32,069 bases of DNA from an uncultured Eubacteriales bacterium (GCA_900548795.1 URLT01000008.1:1-32069); one strand, 5' to 3'. Positions 7,588 to 15,972 are shown, counted from the first letter of the stretch. The notes: generated from the letters alone by a model not told the origin. Numbers and translations: made by a program.

Positions 7588-8550
7588 TCATGCGCGCTCC
7601 GGCTGCGCGGCGCGCAGGGGGGAACGGCGCAGCTTAAAGCGTTCGGCGTTCTGGAAGAAGATCATGACGATCAGCAGGAACAGTCCGAGCACGACGTTCT
7701 GGAAGGTGTCGGGCATACCGGCGGCGATCAGGCCGATGAAGATGATGTTCAGGCTGAACTGGCTGATGAAAATTCCGATGGTCAGGTTGCAGATGCGCTG
7801 CAGAACCAGCGCAAGCAGGATGCTGATGAGCGGCTTAAAGACGATGGTCACGCTCCCGAGGCCGGTCTGCGCGCCAACGGAGCCGGACTGGCTCAGCGTC
7901 AGGATCGCGGCGACGGAGAGGAAAATGCCGCCGTAGACGAAGGACTTGAATTTCACGAGGCCGGTCTTGATGCCGGCGTTTTTGGCGACCAGCTCGTTGC
8001 TGCCGACCGCCCGCATGTGGAAGCTGAATTTGGTGTGGTTAAAGAGGAAATAGAACAGCAGCATCGCGCCGAGGAAAACGAAAATGATATTCGGCGAGGA
8101 GCCGAGGAAGGCATACTTGCTGTCGATCTGGACAAAGCCGAACTGACCGGCCAGCTGCTTTCCGACGATCTCGTAGATCATGGTCAGACCCATGGTCAGA
8201 ACCAGCGACGGGATCTTGAGCACCCAGTTGAGCAGACCCGTCACGGCGGTCGTCAGAAGCCCCGCAGCGAGCGCGCCGAGCACCATGCCGGCAAAGCCGA
8301 ACTTCGCCGCGCACAGGCCGCCGATCACGCCGCTGATGATGAGCGCCGAGCCGACGGTGAAGTCGAACACGCCGCAGATATTGCCGTAGGCAACGGCATA
8401 GGCGGTGATGGTGGGGATGATCGATTGCAGGAAGATGGTGTAAACGCAGTTCCAATTGCTGAAGCGGTCAAAGCAGATGCAAAGGAAGATGCCGTAGAGG
8501 ATGACCGGCAGCAGAAGCGTCTTGACGGTATTGAAAAGAATTTTTTTCAT
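7588..8550 (-). CDS. ABC transporter permease, RbsC-like (second permease)
   Basis: A 320-residue polytopic protein of the BPD_transp_2 (RbsC/MglC) family, with eight to ten hydrophobic segments from residue 8 to about 305. The family segment FDFTVGSALIISGVIGGL (near 64-81) corresponds to the LSVGxxMALxG part that contacts the ATPase. The charged C-terminus, RFKLRRSPLRAAQPERA, would be cytoplasmic. It is separated from the binding-protein gene by 171 bp of hairpin-rich DNA and overlaps or abuts the hydrolase. With the other permease (9927-10886) it probably forms a heterodimer served by the single fused ATPase. Confidence 0.92.
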   Translation of the reverse strand: MKKILFNTVKTLLLPVILYGIFLCICFDRFSNWNCVYTIFLQSIIPTITAYAVAYGNICGVFDFTVGSALIISGVIGGLCAAKFGFAGMVLGALAAGLLTTAVTGLLNWVLKIPSLVLTMGLTMIYEIVGKQLAGQFGFVQIDSKYAFLGSSPNIIFVFLGAMLLFYFLFNHTKFSFHMRAVGSNELVAKNAGIKTGLVKFKSFVYGGIFLSVAAILTLSQSGSVGAQTGLGSVTIVFKPLISILLALVLQRICNLTIGIFISQFSLNIIFIGLIAAGMPDTFQNVVLGLFLLIVMIFFQNAERFKLRRSPLRAAQPERA

Positions 8551-8620
8551 GAAAGATCAGATCCTTTTGAATCGGTTTCCGGCAGGATGCCGTGCAGCGC
8601 CGGGGGTATCCTTTGGGGTG

Positions 8621-8713
8621 GTGGGCAGGCCGGAGCCTGCCCACGCGGAGAAGGAACGGGGTTTCTATGGGGAAGGAGGCTCTGAAGCAGCTGGCTCCCG
8701 CCTCAGAGCCTCC
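8621..8713 (-). other. Two hairpins between binding-protein and permease genes
   Basis: In the 171-bp gap, GTGGGCAGGC/GCCTGCCCAC (8621-8630, 8635-8644) forms a perfect 10-bp stem with a CGGA loop, and GGAGGCTCTGA/TCAGAGCCTCC (8675-8685, 8703-8713) an 11-bp stem with a 17-nt loop. Neither is followed by a T run on the minus strand. Downstream of a binding-protein gene such hairpins commonly protect the 3' end or partly attenuate, giving excess binding protein over permease (inference). Confidence 0.6.
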
Positions 8714-8721
8714 GGGAAAGG

Positions 8722-9867
8722 TTACTTGCTGTGACGGGCGACGACGTCGGCAACGGAGAAGCCCTTGAGCAGCTCGTTGATGGAGTCGACGGTGACGTCG
8801 GGGTTGGTCTTCTTGATCATGAGGCTGCTGACCTCGTCCTTGGTGTAGATCGGGGTGTCGCCAAGGAAGTACTGGGTGTATTCGGCGGCCTCTTCGGCGG
8901 AGGTCAGCTCCAGATACGGAGTGATGATGATGGTCGGGCCGTCCTCGGTGAGCGGGGTGCCGAGCACCTTGTTGACCAGGATGACTGCGGACATCAGCGG
9001 GTCGATCTGCTGCTGGCCGCCGTAGGAGACGTGGAACGTGCCCTCAGCCAGATAGTCGCCCATGGTGGACTCGAAGTCGATGCGGCCGACGATGACCTTG
9101 CCGGCCTTGCCGTTGTCGGCCAGAGCCTTTTCGATCGTGGGCAGCGCGGACGGGCAGTAGGTGCCGAGCAGCAGGATGCCGTCCATCTCGGGGTAAGCGG
9201 CAATGTAGCTGTTGATGGTCTTGGTCATGTCGGTGGTGACGGTGATGCCGTAGGTGGTGTTCAGCAGGTTGATGCCGGAGGCCTCAACGCCCATCGCGGT
9301 GCCCTTGTCGCGGAGGTCAGAGGAGGTGTCGCCCTTGGCGATGTTAATCGCGCAGAGGTTCTTCACGCCCATCTCGGCCATCTTCTGCACGATGTTGGAG
9401 GCGCAGGCCTCGTCGTCCTCGTTGCAGCCGCCGGCGAACCACTTCGAGGCATAGACCTGAGCGCGGATGTCGTCGTCGCTGATGGTGCGGAACATGGTCG
9501 CCCAGTAAACGCCGGCCTCGGCGCAGAGGGAGTCAACGGTGGGGAGCATCGAGTCGGAGGCGGGCATGAACAGGATGCCGTCAACGCCGCGGCTGATGAG
9601 CTCGGTGATGTTGTTGATGAGGGTGTCGGCGGTCAGGTCGGTCTGAACGGTGATGAGCTCGCCGCCCGCGCCTTCCACGGCGACCTTGACGCTTTCATAG
9701 ATGGAGACCCACGTCGGGTCGGTGCTGGCCGTGTCCCAGGGGAAGCCGATGGTGAAGGATGCCTTGCCGCCGTCGTTGGTCTTGTCGGCGTCGTCGGCCT
9801 TGCCGCAGCCCGCGAACAGGCACGCGATCATGGCAAGCGCCAGAATGAGTGCGATCAGTTTCTTCAT
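8722..9867 (-). CDS. Sugar/nucleoside ABC substrate-binding lipoprotein
   Basis: A 381-residue periplasmic-binding-protein type I lipoprotein (Peripla_BP_4, RbsB-like). The lipobox LFAG-C puts the lipidated Cys at residue 21. The mature chain opens with the FTIGFPWDTASTDPTW strand, followed by ITELISRGVDGILFMPASDS, the hallmark of this fold, and later MDGILLLGTYCPSALPTIEK, KVIVGRIDFE and AEGTFHVSYGGQQQIDP. It is larger than RbsB (about 300), with an insert CNEDDEACASN that holds two Cys. It lies between the two permease genes; the GGAGG site is 11 nt from the ATG. Ligand unknown; downstream enzymes suggest a nucleoside or N-glycoside. Confidence 0.93.
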   Translation of the reverse strand: MKKLIALILALAMIACLFAGCGKADDADKTNDGGKASFTIGFPWDTASTDPTWVSIYESVKVAVEGAGGELITVQTDLTADTLINNITELISRGVDGILFMPASDSMLPTVDSLCAEAGVYWATMFRTISDDDIRAQVYASKWFAGGCNEDDEACASNIVQKMAEMGVKNLCAINIAKGDTSSDLRDKGTAMGVEASGINLLNTTYGITVTTDMTKTINSYIAAYPEMDGILLLGTYCPSALPTIEKALADNGKAGKVIVGRIDFESTMGDYLAEGTFHVSYGGQQQIDPLMSAVILVNKVLGTPLTEDGPTIIITPYLELTSAEEAAEYTQYFLGDTPIYTKDEVSSLMIKKTNPDVTVDSINELLKGFSVADVVARHSK

Positions 9868-9926
9868 TTTCTTTACCTCCGATATGTTTTGTTTTCTGTT
9901 TTATTCACAAGGGGCTCCCTTGCAAA

Positions 9927-10886
9927 TCACTTGATGACGGCCGCGTTCTTGCGGTCAAAGGACAGCGTGACGACCACGATCAGGATGATGCCCTGCACCA
10001 CCTGCTGCACCATGCCGTCGATGCCGGTCAGGGACATGCCGCTTTTCAGGATGGCCATGGCCACCGCGCCGATCACGGCGGAGCGGAAGCGCACCGTCCA
10101 GCCGCCGGAGAGCGGCATTCCGCCGAAGAGCACGGCCAGCAGCACATCGAATTCAAAGGCGTTGCCGGTGCCGGACGAGGCGGTGCAGCCGCGGATCAGC
10201 GTGAAGAAGCCGACCAGCCCGCACACGGCGCCGGAGAGGAGGAAGGCCGCCGTCCGGACGCTCTTGCAGCGCACGCCGGATTGCCGCGCGGCCTCGCTCG
10301 ACGCGCCGACGGCGCGGCAGCGCTTGCCGTAGGCGCAGTGCTCATAGAGGAAATACAGCAGCACCATCACGACCACGAAGGTCAGGATCTTGACCCAGCT
10401 CGCGTCGAAGATGCGCATCGAGATCGGGACGCCGACGGAGCCGTTGAGCAGCCACGTCGTCATGCCGCGGCAGATGAAGGACATGGCCAGCGTGCCGATG
10501 AAGGACTCCACGCGCAGGTGGGCAATGGCCAAGCCGTTCAGGCCGCCGATCAGCAGACCGGCCAGCAGCGCCGCCGGGAGGATCAGCCAGAGGCTGACCT
10601 TTGCGGCAAAGGCGCCGGCCATGGCGGCGAAGCCGACGATCGCGCCGACCGAGAGGTCAAGCTCGCCGAGCGCCATAACAAAGGTGAAGGCCATGGCGCT
10701 CAGGCCGATGGTGAAGAAGTTATTGAAGATGTTGAGCAGGTTTTTCTGCCCGAGCAGCCTGCCCTCGGTGAGGATCTCGAACAGAACGACGACCAGCAGC
10801 AGCCCGGCGAAGGAGAAGTTCTTGAGCAGCAGCTCCTTGACCTTGGCGCCGCGCAGGGTCTTTTTCAGCGCGGTTTGCGTTTCCAT
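9927..10886 (-). CDS. ABC transporter permease, RbsC-like (first permease)
   Basis: A 319-residue integral membrane protein of the RbsC/XylH/MglC family. It has a charged N-terminus (about 25 residues) and then roughly ten hydrophobic segments. The conserved block ALGELDLSVGAIVGFAAMAG (near 70-89) and the later EFDVLLAVLFGGMPLSGGWT (near 247-266) match the LSVGS and AAVVLGGTSLxGG motifs of the family. The gene follows the ATPase stop by 12 nt, with GAGGAGG overlapping that stop, so expression is coupled. It pairs with the permease at 7588-8550. Confidence 0.94.
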   Translation of the reverse strand: METQTALKKTLRGAKVKELLLKNFSFAGLLLVVVLFEILTEGRLLGQKNLLNIFNNFFTIGLSAMAFTFVMALGELDLSVGAIVGFAAMAGAFAAKVSLWLILPAALLAGLLIGGLNGLAIAHLRVESFIGTLAMSFICRGMTTWLLNGSVGVPISMRIFDASWVKILTFVVVMVLLYFLYEHCAYGKRCRAVGASSEAARQSGVRCKSVRTAAFLLSGAVCGLVGFFTLIRGCTASSGTGNAFEFDVLLAVLFGGMPLSGGWTVRFRSAVIGAVAMAILKSGMSLTGIDGMVQQVVQGIILIVVVTLSFDRKNAAVIK

Positions 10887-10898
10887 GTTGCGCCCTCC

Positions 10899-12401
10899 TC
10901 AGATCATTTTCTCGATCAGCTTGGCTTCCGTCAGGCCGTCTTTGCGGAAGAACTCGCCGGAGATGCGGCCGTCCTTCAGCAGCAGGATGCGGTCGGACAT
11001 GCCGATCAGCTCCGGAAGCTCCTCGGAGATCAGAACGATCGAGCGTCCCTCGGCCTTCAGCTCCTCAATGAGCTGATAAATGGCCGCCTTCGTGCCGACG
11101 TCGATGCCGCGCGTCGGGCAATCGAGGATCAGGATCTCCGCGCCCTTGCCCAGCCATTTGGCCAGAACGACCTTTTGCTTGTTGCCGCCGCTGAGCGTGT
11201 TGCAGAAGGTCTCGACCGAGTTGGCCTTGACCTCCATCTTTTTTGCCCACTGCGCGGCGTGCTTTTTCTGCTTTTTCGGGGAAATGGGGCCGAACGCCGC
11301 CAGATCGTGCAGCGACGGCAGGCAGATATTGTCCTTGACGCTGCAAACGAGCATCATCGACTCCGTGTCGCGGTTCTTTGAAACATAGGCCATGCCGTTG
11401 CGCACCGCCCACGACGGGCTCTTCACGCGCTGCGTGCCGTTCTTGCGCACCTCGCCGCGCACCGGCGGCAGCAGACCGTAGAGCGCCTTGCCCAGCGTGT
11501 GGATGCCGCAGTCGCTCAGGCCGCCGATGCCGAGGATCTCGCCGCGGTGGAGCTGCATCGTCACGTCGTGCAGGTCGCCGGCGGTCACGCTCTGCATTTC
11601 CAGAACGACCTCGTCGCTCAGCTTCTCGCCCTTGTCCTCGCGGTAGTAGTGGCCGGAAAGCTCGCGGCCGATCATGAGCTGGCGGATCGTATCGGTGGAG
11701 AATTCTTCTTTTTTCAGGTTGGCCGTCAGCACGCCGTCGCGCAGGATGGTCAGCGAGTCGCACATGCGCATGATCTCGTCGATGTCGTGCGAGATGAACA
11801 GCACCGCGTTGCCCTCCTCGCGCATCCGGTTCATCAGCCGGTAGAGGATGTCGCGGCCGGAGATGGACAGCGCCGTGGTCGTCTCGTCGACGATCCAGAG
11901 CTTCGGCTTGGAGTACAGCGCGCGAGCCAGCTCGACGAGCTTGCGATCCTCAAAGGACAGGGTGTCGATGAGCTGCGCGGGATCCATTCCCGTCACGCCG
12001 ATGTCCTCGAGCGCCCGCCTTGCCTCGGCGTTCATGCGCCGGACGTTCAAAACGCCGCCGTGCACGAACAAATGCTCCTTGCCGAAGAAGATGTTCGCCG
12101 CGATGGAGATCTTCGAGATCGTGCCCTGCTCCTGAACGACCATGCTGACGCCGCGTTCCATGGCGTCGACGGTGTTGCCGGGGTGGTACGGCTCGCCGCA
12201 GAGCCACATTTTTCCGTTGTCGCACCGCTGCATACCGGCCGCGATCGAGGAAAAGGTCGATTTACCGGAGCCGTTTTCTCCGACCAGACCGCGGATCTCG
12301 CCGGGCGCGATGTCGATGCTGAAATCGACCAGCGCCCGCACCTGCCCGAAGCTCTTGCAAATGCCCTCCGCACGGAACAGACTGTCTTCGGAACCTTGCA
12401 T
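10899..12401 (-). CDS. RbsA/MglA-type fused sugar ABC ATPase, atypical motifs
   Basis: A 500-residue protein with two ABC domains, the energy unit of CUT2-type sugar importers. Domain 1 has Walker A GENGSGKST (41-49), a degenerate signature LSFEDRKLVELARAL (about 148-162) and Walker B WIVDETTTALS with Asp172-Glu173 and Thr for the usual Pro. Domain 2 has the normally degenerate Walker A (GIGGLSDCG, about 291-299), a good signature LSGGNKQKVVLAKWL (403-417) and Walker B LILDCPTRGID, in which the catalytic Glu is Cys428 (codon TGC). In RbsA relatives one site is often weak, so hydrolysis probably depends on the first Walker B Glu. It is the first gene of the operon, 45 nt after the -10 box. Confidence 0.93.
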   Translation of the reverse strand: MQGSEDSLFRAEGICKSFGQVRALVDFSIDIAPGEIRGLVGENGSGKSTFSSIAAGMQRCDNGKMWLCGEPYHPGNTVDAMERGVSMVVQEQGTISKISIAANIFFGKEHLFVHGGVLNVRRMNAEARRALEDIGVTGMDPAQLIDTLSFEDRKLVELARALYSKPKLWIVDETTTALSISGRDILYRLMNRMREEGNAVLFISHDIDEIMRMCDSLTILRDGVLTANLKKEEFSTDTIRQLMIGRELSGHYYREDKGEKLSDEVVLEMQSVTAGDLHDVTMQLHRGEILGIGGLSDCGIHTLGKALYGLLPPVRGEVRKNGTQRVKSPSWAVRNGMAYVSKNRDTESMMLVCSVKDNICLPSLHDLAAFGPISPKKQKKHAAQWAKKMEVKANSVETFCNTLSGGNKQKVVLAKWLGKGAEILILDCPTRGIDVGTKAAIYQLIEELKAEGRSIVLISEELPELIGMSDRILLLKDGRISGEFFRKDGLTEAKLIEKMI

Positions 12402-12446
12402 GTTGCTGCACCTCGCTTTTTCGCCAGTGTTTTTCTTTCTGATTTC

Positions 12447-12475
12447 ATTATAGGGAACCTTGTCGTTTTGCGACA
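12447..12475 (-). promoter_or_regulatory. Promoter of the transport/catabolic operon with inverted-repeat operator
   Basis: On the minus strand a perfect -10 TATAAT (12452-12447) has, at 17 nt, TGTCGC instead of a good -35. That position is half of an inverted repeat TGTCG-N5-CGACA (12461-12475). A poor -35 covered by a palindrome is what one expects at an activator-dependent promoter; the adjacent YesN-type regulator is the obvious candidate. Repression at the same site is the alternative. Confidence 0.65.
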
Positions 12476-12511
12476 GAGCAATTTCTTCCTTTTTTGTTTG
12501 ACTTCTTCATG

Positions 12512-12546
12512 AAAAAAACACCGTCCTCCAAAAATGAGGGCGGTGT
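12512..12546 (-). terminator. Terminator of the yesN-yesM operon
   Basis: Stem 12518-12528 with 12536-12546 (11 bp, one mismatch), 7-nt loop, followed on the minus strand by seven T (complement of 12512-12518). It starts 21 nt after the kinase stop and separates the two-component genes from the transporter operon. Confidence 0.88.
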
Positions 12547-12566
12547 TTTGTGCACTATGCATAAAA

Positions 12567-14291
12567 TCAGGAGCTTAGAAACCGGATCGAGATCGTCGTG
12601 CCCTTCCCGGGCGCGCTCTCGATGGTCAGGCAGTCGGCCGAGCCATAGAGGTAATAGAGGCGGCTGCGGATGTTGGAAAGGCCGATCTTGCTGCCGCGCT
12701 CATCCGGACGGCGCGTCCGGCGCAGAAGCTCCTGCAGCCGCTCCGGCTCCATGCCGACGCCGTTGTCGCGGACGGTCAGCAGCAGCCCGTCGTCCGTTCG
12801 CCTCAGGCCGATGCGGATCTCGCCGTCGAGCATCCCGCTCTCCTGATCGATCAGCCCGTGGAAGAGGGCGTTCTCCACCAGCGGCTGGATCATGTTCTTC
12901 GGGATCTGCTCCTCGGAAAGCCCCGGCTCGATGTCCCAGAGGACGCGCAGATCGCCGCCGTACATAAAGCGCTGGATCTTGAGATACTGCTCGACGACCT
13001 CCGCCTCCTTGGCCACGGTGTCCGTGATCTCGATGTCGTTCACGCGCAGGCGGTCGCGCAGGATAGCCATGAGCGCGGTGTTCACCGTCACGACGTCGGC
13101 GCTGCGGTTTTTCCGGGCGAGATAGTTGATGCTGTTGATCGTGTTGCAAATGAAATGCGGGTCGATCTGGCTGACGAGCAGGCTGAAGCGGATCTGCTGC
13201 TCGGTTCGCTCCTTTTCGGCGATGAGGTCGATACTCCGGCGCAGATCGTCGAGCATTTTGTTATACGACTGCTGCAAAAGGCCGATCTCGTCGTCGCCGT
13301 GGATCTCGACCTTCTGCTCCAGATTGCCCTTGGCCGCTCCGTCCATCGTCCGCGCCAGCGAGACGATCGGCCGCAGCATCTGGCCGAGCATACCGGAGAG
13401 CACCGCCAGCATCGTCAGCAGCATACACGTCAGCGAGATCAGCATTCCCAGCCAATAGGGCATCAGCGAGCGGAAGATGCTTTCGCTCGAGACAAAGGAG
13501 GTGATCTCCCAGCCGGTGCTGACGCTTCGGCGGGTCAGGGCGGTGCCGCTCTCCGTCTCCGCCATGGCCGTCAGCCCGGCCTCCGGCCGCAGCGCCTGTG
13601 TCCGCTCCGCCCACGCCTCGTCCCCGGCGCTGTAAAACACGGTGCCGGTCGAGTCGCGCAGGAGGAAGTAGTCATAGTTGTTTTCACCGACGGTGCGCAC
13701 GTCGAAGAGCGTGTCGTTCAGGCTCGTGAAGATCACGAAGGTGCACCAGCGGTTGTTGAGATAAAAGTTCCGCGCGTAGGCGAAGGTCGAATAGTCGATG
13801 TTATTGATGCTCACGTTGTAAACGCCCGAGAGGCGGCGGCTGAACTCCGAGTCGCGAATGTCGCGGTACCACTGCGATTGCAGCAGCGTGTAGTCCTCCG
13901 GGCAGGCACGGATCAGCGAGTCGAGCAGCGGCAGGCCGTTCATCTCCAAAAAAACCGCGCGCACGATGCCCTCGTAGCTTGTCAGATTGCTCAGCGAGAG
14001 CATCGCAATGTTCCGGTTGTTCTCCGTCGGGTCGGAAAAATAGCGCATAATGGCGGCGTTCTGCTGCACCGAGAGCGCCAGATTTTCCGTAAAGCTGTCG
14101 ACAAAATCCACGGTGCTGTCCATACGGCTGATGATCTCCTCGTTGCCGTTCTCGGCGGTCTTGAGCGCGCGGGCGCGCATCGACGGCATCCAGACGAGCA
14201 GGGAGATCAGCAGCGAGACGAAGAAGCAGATCAGCCCCACCAGCACGATGCGCCTGCGCAGCTTGCTCTGAATGCCCTTTCTCCGCTTCAT
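12567..14291 (-). CDS. YesM-type sensor histidine kinase
   Basis: A 574-residue membrane histidine kinase of the LytS/YesM group, which in Firmicutes typically senses sugars or their binding proteins. Order: TM1 (about 15-35), an extracellular sensor of roughly 240 residues, TM2 (about 279-301), HAMP (about 302-355), then His_kinase with the phospho-acceptor His379 in SQIDPHFICNT, and an HATPase domain with N-box QPLVENALFHG (Asn474) and G1 box DNGVGM (509-514), ending in GSKIGLSNIRSRL. The ATG overlaps the regulator stop by 4 nt and has a GGAG site. It lies immediately upstream of, and co-oriented with, the transporter operon, so the sensed ligand is likely the transported compound (inference). 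Confidence 0.95.
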   Translation of the reverse strand: MKRRKGIQSKLRRRIVLVGLICFFVSLLISLLVWMPSMRARALKTAENGNEEIISRMDSTVDFVDSFTENLALSVQQNAAIMRYFSDPTENNRNIAMLSLSNLTSYEGIVRAVFLEMNGLPLLDSLIRACPEDYTLLQSQWYRDIRDSEFSRRLSGVYNVSINNIDYSTFAYARNFYLNNRWCTFVIFTSLNDTLFDVRTVGENNYDYFLLRDSTGTVFYSAGDEAWAERTQALRPEAGLTAMAETESGTALTRRSVSTGWEITSFVSSESIFRSLMPYWLGMLISLTCMLLTMLAVLSGMLGQMLRPIVSLARTMDGAAKGNLEQKVEIHGDDEIGLLQQSYNKMLDDLRRSIDLIAEKERTEQQIRFSLLVSQIDPHFICNTINSINYLARKNRSADVVTVNTALMAILRDRLRVNDIEITDTVAKEAEVVEQYLKIQRFMYGGDLRVLWDIEPGLSEEQIPKNMIQPLVENALFHGLIDQESGMLDGEIRIGLRRTDDGLLLTVRDNGVGMEPERLQELLRRTRRPDERGSKIGLSNIRSRLYYLYGSADCLTIESAPGKGTTISIRFLSS

Positions 14292-15832
14292 ACTCCGTCC
14301 CCCCCGGTCTTGCGGTATTCGGCCGGGTACATGCCGACCTTTTTATAAAAGACCTGACTGAAATACTGGCTGTTCGGATAGCCCACGGCGGTGCAGATCT
14401 CATAGATCTTCGCGTGCCCCGTGCACAGCAGGCGCTTGGCCTCCTCAATGCGCACGTCGGTGATGTGGTTTTTGAGCGTCACGCCCGTCTCATTCTTGAA
14501 CAGCATACACAGATAGCCCACGCTGAGGTGCAGACTGTCGGCCACGTCGTTGAGCGAAAGCTCCGGCTCGGAGAAATGCGCGCGGACATAGGCGATGGCG
14601 TCGCCGACCGGGCGGGAATAGGCGCTGCGGCGCGCGTCGGAGAGCGCGGCCAGCAGGGCGCGCGTCCGCTCCGTCAGCCAGCGGCAGATGCTCTCGGCGT
14701 TGCGCCACTGCGCCCGGTCATTCGGCGTGTTCAGCTCCGTTCCGAGCGGCTCGGCGCGGTGCGCCAGCGCATAATACAGCTCCTGCGAGCAGCTCAGCAG
14801 GGCGCGGCGGTCGGCGCAGTCCGTGAGCGCGGCATAGAGCTGCCGCACAAACTTCTCCGCGCCGTCTGCGTCGCCCGCGTCGAGCAGCGCCTCGAAGGCC
14901 GCGCGATCCGGGCGCGGCGCGGGCGCGCTGCGCTCCGGCTGCCGCTCGAGCAGGATGAGCGCGTCCGGCGGCAGAAAGTATTTCCGGCGGAAGACCTCCG
15001 AATGATTCTGCAAAAACCGTCGGAATTCATAAAAATCCATCGGACGCATGGTGATATAGAGCGTGGTCGCCCCGGCGCCGCTCTGCGCCAGCGCGGTCTG
15101 CAGCCGCAGGGCGTTGCGGTGCATCAGGTCGTAGGTGCGGAAGGTCGAGTTGTCCGGCGTTTTGAGCACGAGCAGCAGCCGCCTGTGCCCGAGCGGGCAC
15201 GAGCCGACGAGCTGCAGCTCCTCATAGCCGTGCTCCGAGGCAAGCCGCCGCAGCTCGGACTGCGGCAGCCCCTCGCCCTCCTGCGCCGCGCCGCCGTCGA
15301 GCGGGAGCGGCTCGTCGCGCTCCATGATCAGGAAGGCATAGAGCTTGCCGAGCATCTCGTGCGTCTCGTCGGACACGCGCGACTCCGGCGCGGCGAAGAA
15401 CCGCTCGAGTATCGTGCCGGTGAGGATGTTCCGGTTCTGCATCTGCCGCTCGATCGTCCCGCGCAGCTTGGTCAGCAGCGCGCCCATGCTCTGCTCCGTG
15501 ATCTCGCTTTTGATGATGTAGTCCGTGATGCCGAGCTGGATGGCCTTGCGCGCGTAGGAAAAATCGGCATAGGCCGTCAGCAGGAGCAGCGCCACCTGCC
15601 TGTCCACCTCTCGGATCTTCTGGATCAGTTCAATGCCGTCCATAATGGGCATCTTGATGTCCGTAATGACGAGCTGCGGCCGAAGCTGCATGAATTTTGT
15701 AAAGGCCTGCGCCCCGTTGAAGGCCGTCGCCACGATCTCGAAGCCATAGGCGTTCCAATCCACAATGGTGCTTAAGTCCTCAATGGCCAGCCGCTCGTCG
15801 TCGACGATCATCAGCCGGATCAAATCGCGCAT
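14288..15832 (-). CDS. YesN-type response regulator with AraC DNA-binding domain
   Basis: A 514-residue response regulator. The receiver domain (1-120) has Asp11/Asp12, phospho-acceptor Asp58 in LVITDIKMP, the Thr of LLTAYADFSYARKAIQLG and Lys108. A variable linker of about 280 residues follows, and the C-terminus (about 410-510) is a two-helix-turn-helix AraC domain: SLNDVADSLHLSVGYLCMLF, then ICTAVGYPNSQYFSQVFYKK and GMYPAEYRK. The start has a GGGGGGAGG site 6 nt upstream. Transcribed with the YesM kinase. Its likely target is the inverted repeat at 12461-12475 (inference). It has its own promoter, which overlaps the glmS terminator. Confidence 0.96.
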   Translation of the reverse strand: MRDLIRLMIVDDERLAIEDLSTIVDWNAYGFEIVATAFNGAQAFTKFMQLRPQLVITDIKMPIMDGIELIQKIREVDRQVALLLLTAYADFSYARKAIQLGITDYIIKSEITEQSMGALLTKLRGTIERQMQNRNILTGTILERFFAAPESRVSDETHEMLGKLYAFLIMERDEPLPLDGGAAQEGEGLPQSELRRLASEHGYEELQLVGSCPLGHRRLLLVLKTPDNSTFRTYDLMHRNALRLQTALAQSGAGATTLYITMRPMDFYEFRRFLQNHSEVFRRKYFLPPDALILLERQPERSAPAPRPDRAAFEALLDAGDADGAEKFVRQLYAALTDCADRRALLSCSQELYYALAHRAEPLGTELNTPNDRAQWRNAESICRWLTERTRALLAALSDARRSAYSRPVGDAIAYVRAHFSEPELSLNDVADSLHLSVGYLCMLFKNETGVTLKNHITDVRIEEAKRLLCTGHAKIYEICTAVGYPNSQYFSQVFYKKVGMYPAEYRKTGGDGV

Positions 15833-15883
15833 GGCGCCTCCCCCCTTCTGCGCCGTTTCGGCGTCTCTCTTCTGACATTGAAT

Positions 15884-15912
15884 ACAATAGCAAACCGTCC
15901 GGAAAAAGTCAA
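15884..15912 (-). promoter_or_regulatory. Promoter of yesN-yesM
   Basis: TTGACT (15912-15907), a 17-nt spacer and TATTGT (15889-15884) preceded by TG (extended -10) on the minus strand. The -35 coincides with the start of the T-rich tail of the glmS terminator, so the two signals share bases. Confidence 0.7.
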
Positions 15913-15959
15913 GGGAGGCTCTGCATTCCCCTGCGCAGTCGGAGAATGCGGAGCCTCCC
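15903..15959 (-). terminator. Terminator of glmS
   Basis: A 16-bp stem (15913-15928 with 15944-15959, one G-T pair) and a 15-nt loop; on the minus strand it is followed by TTGACTTTTTCC. It begins 13 nt after the glmS stop. Confidence 0.85.
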
Positions 15960-15972
15960 GAAATAAAAATCG

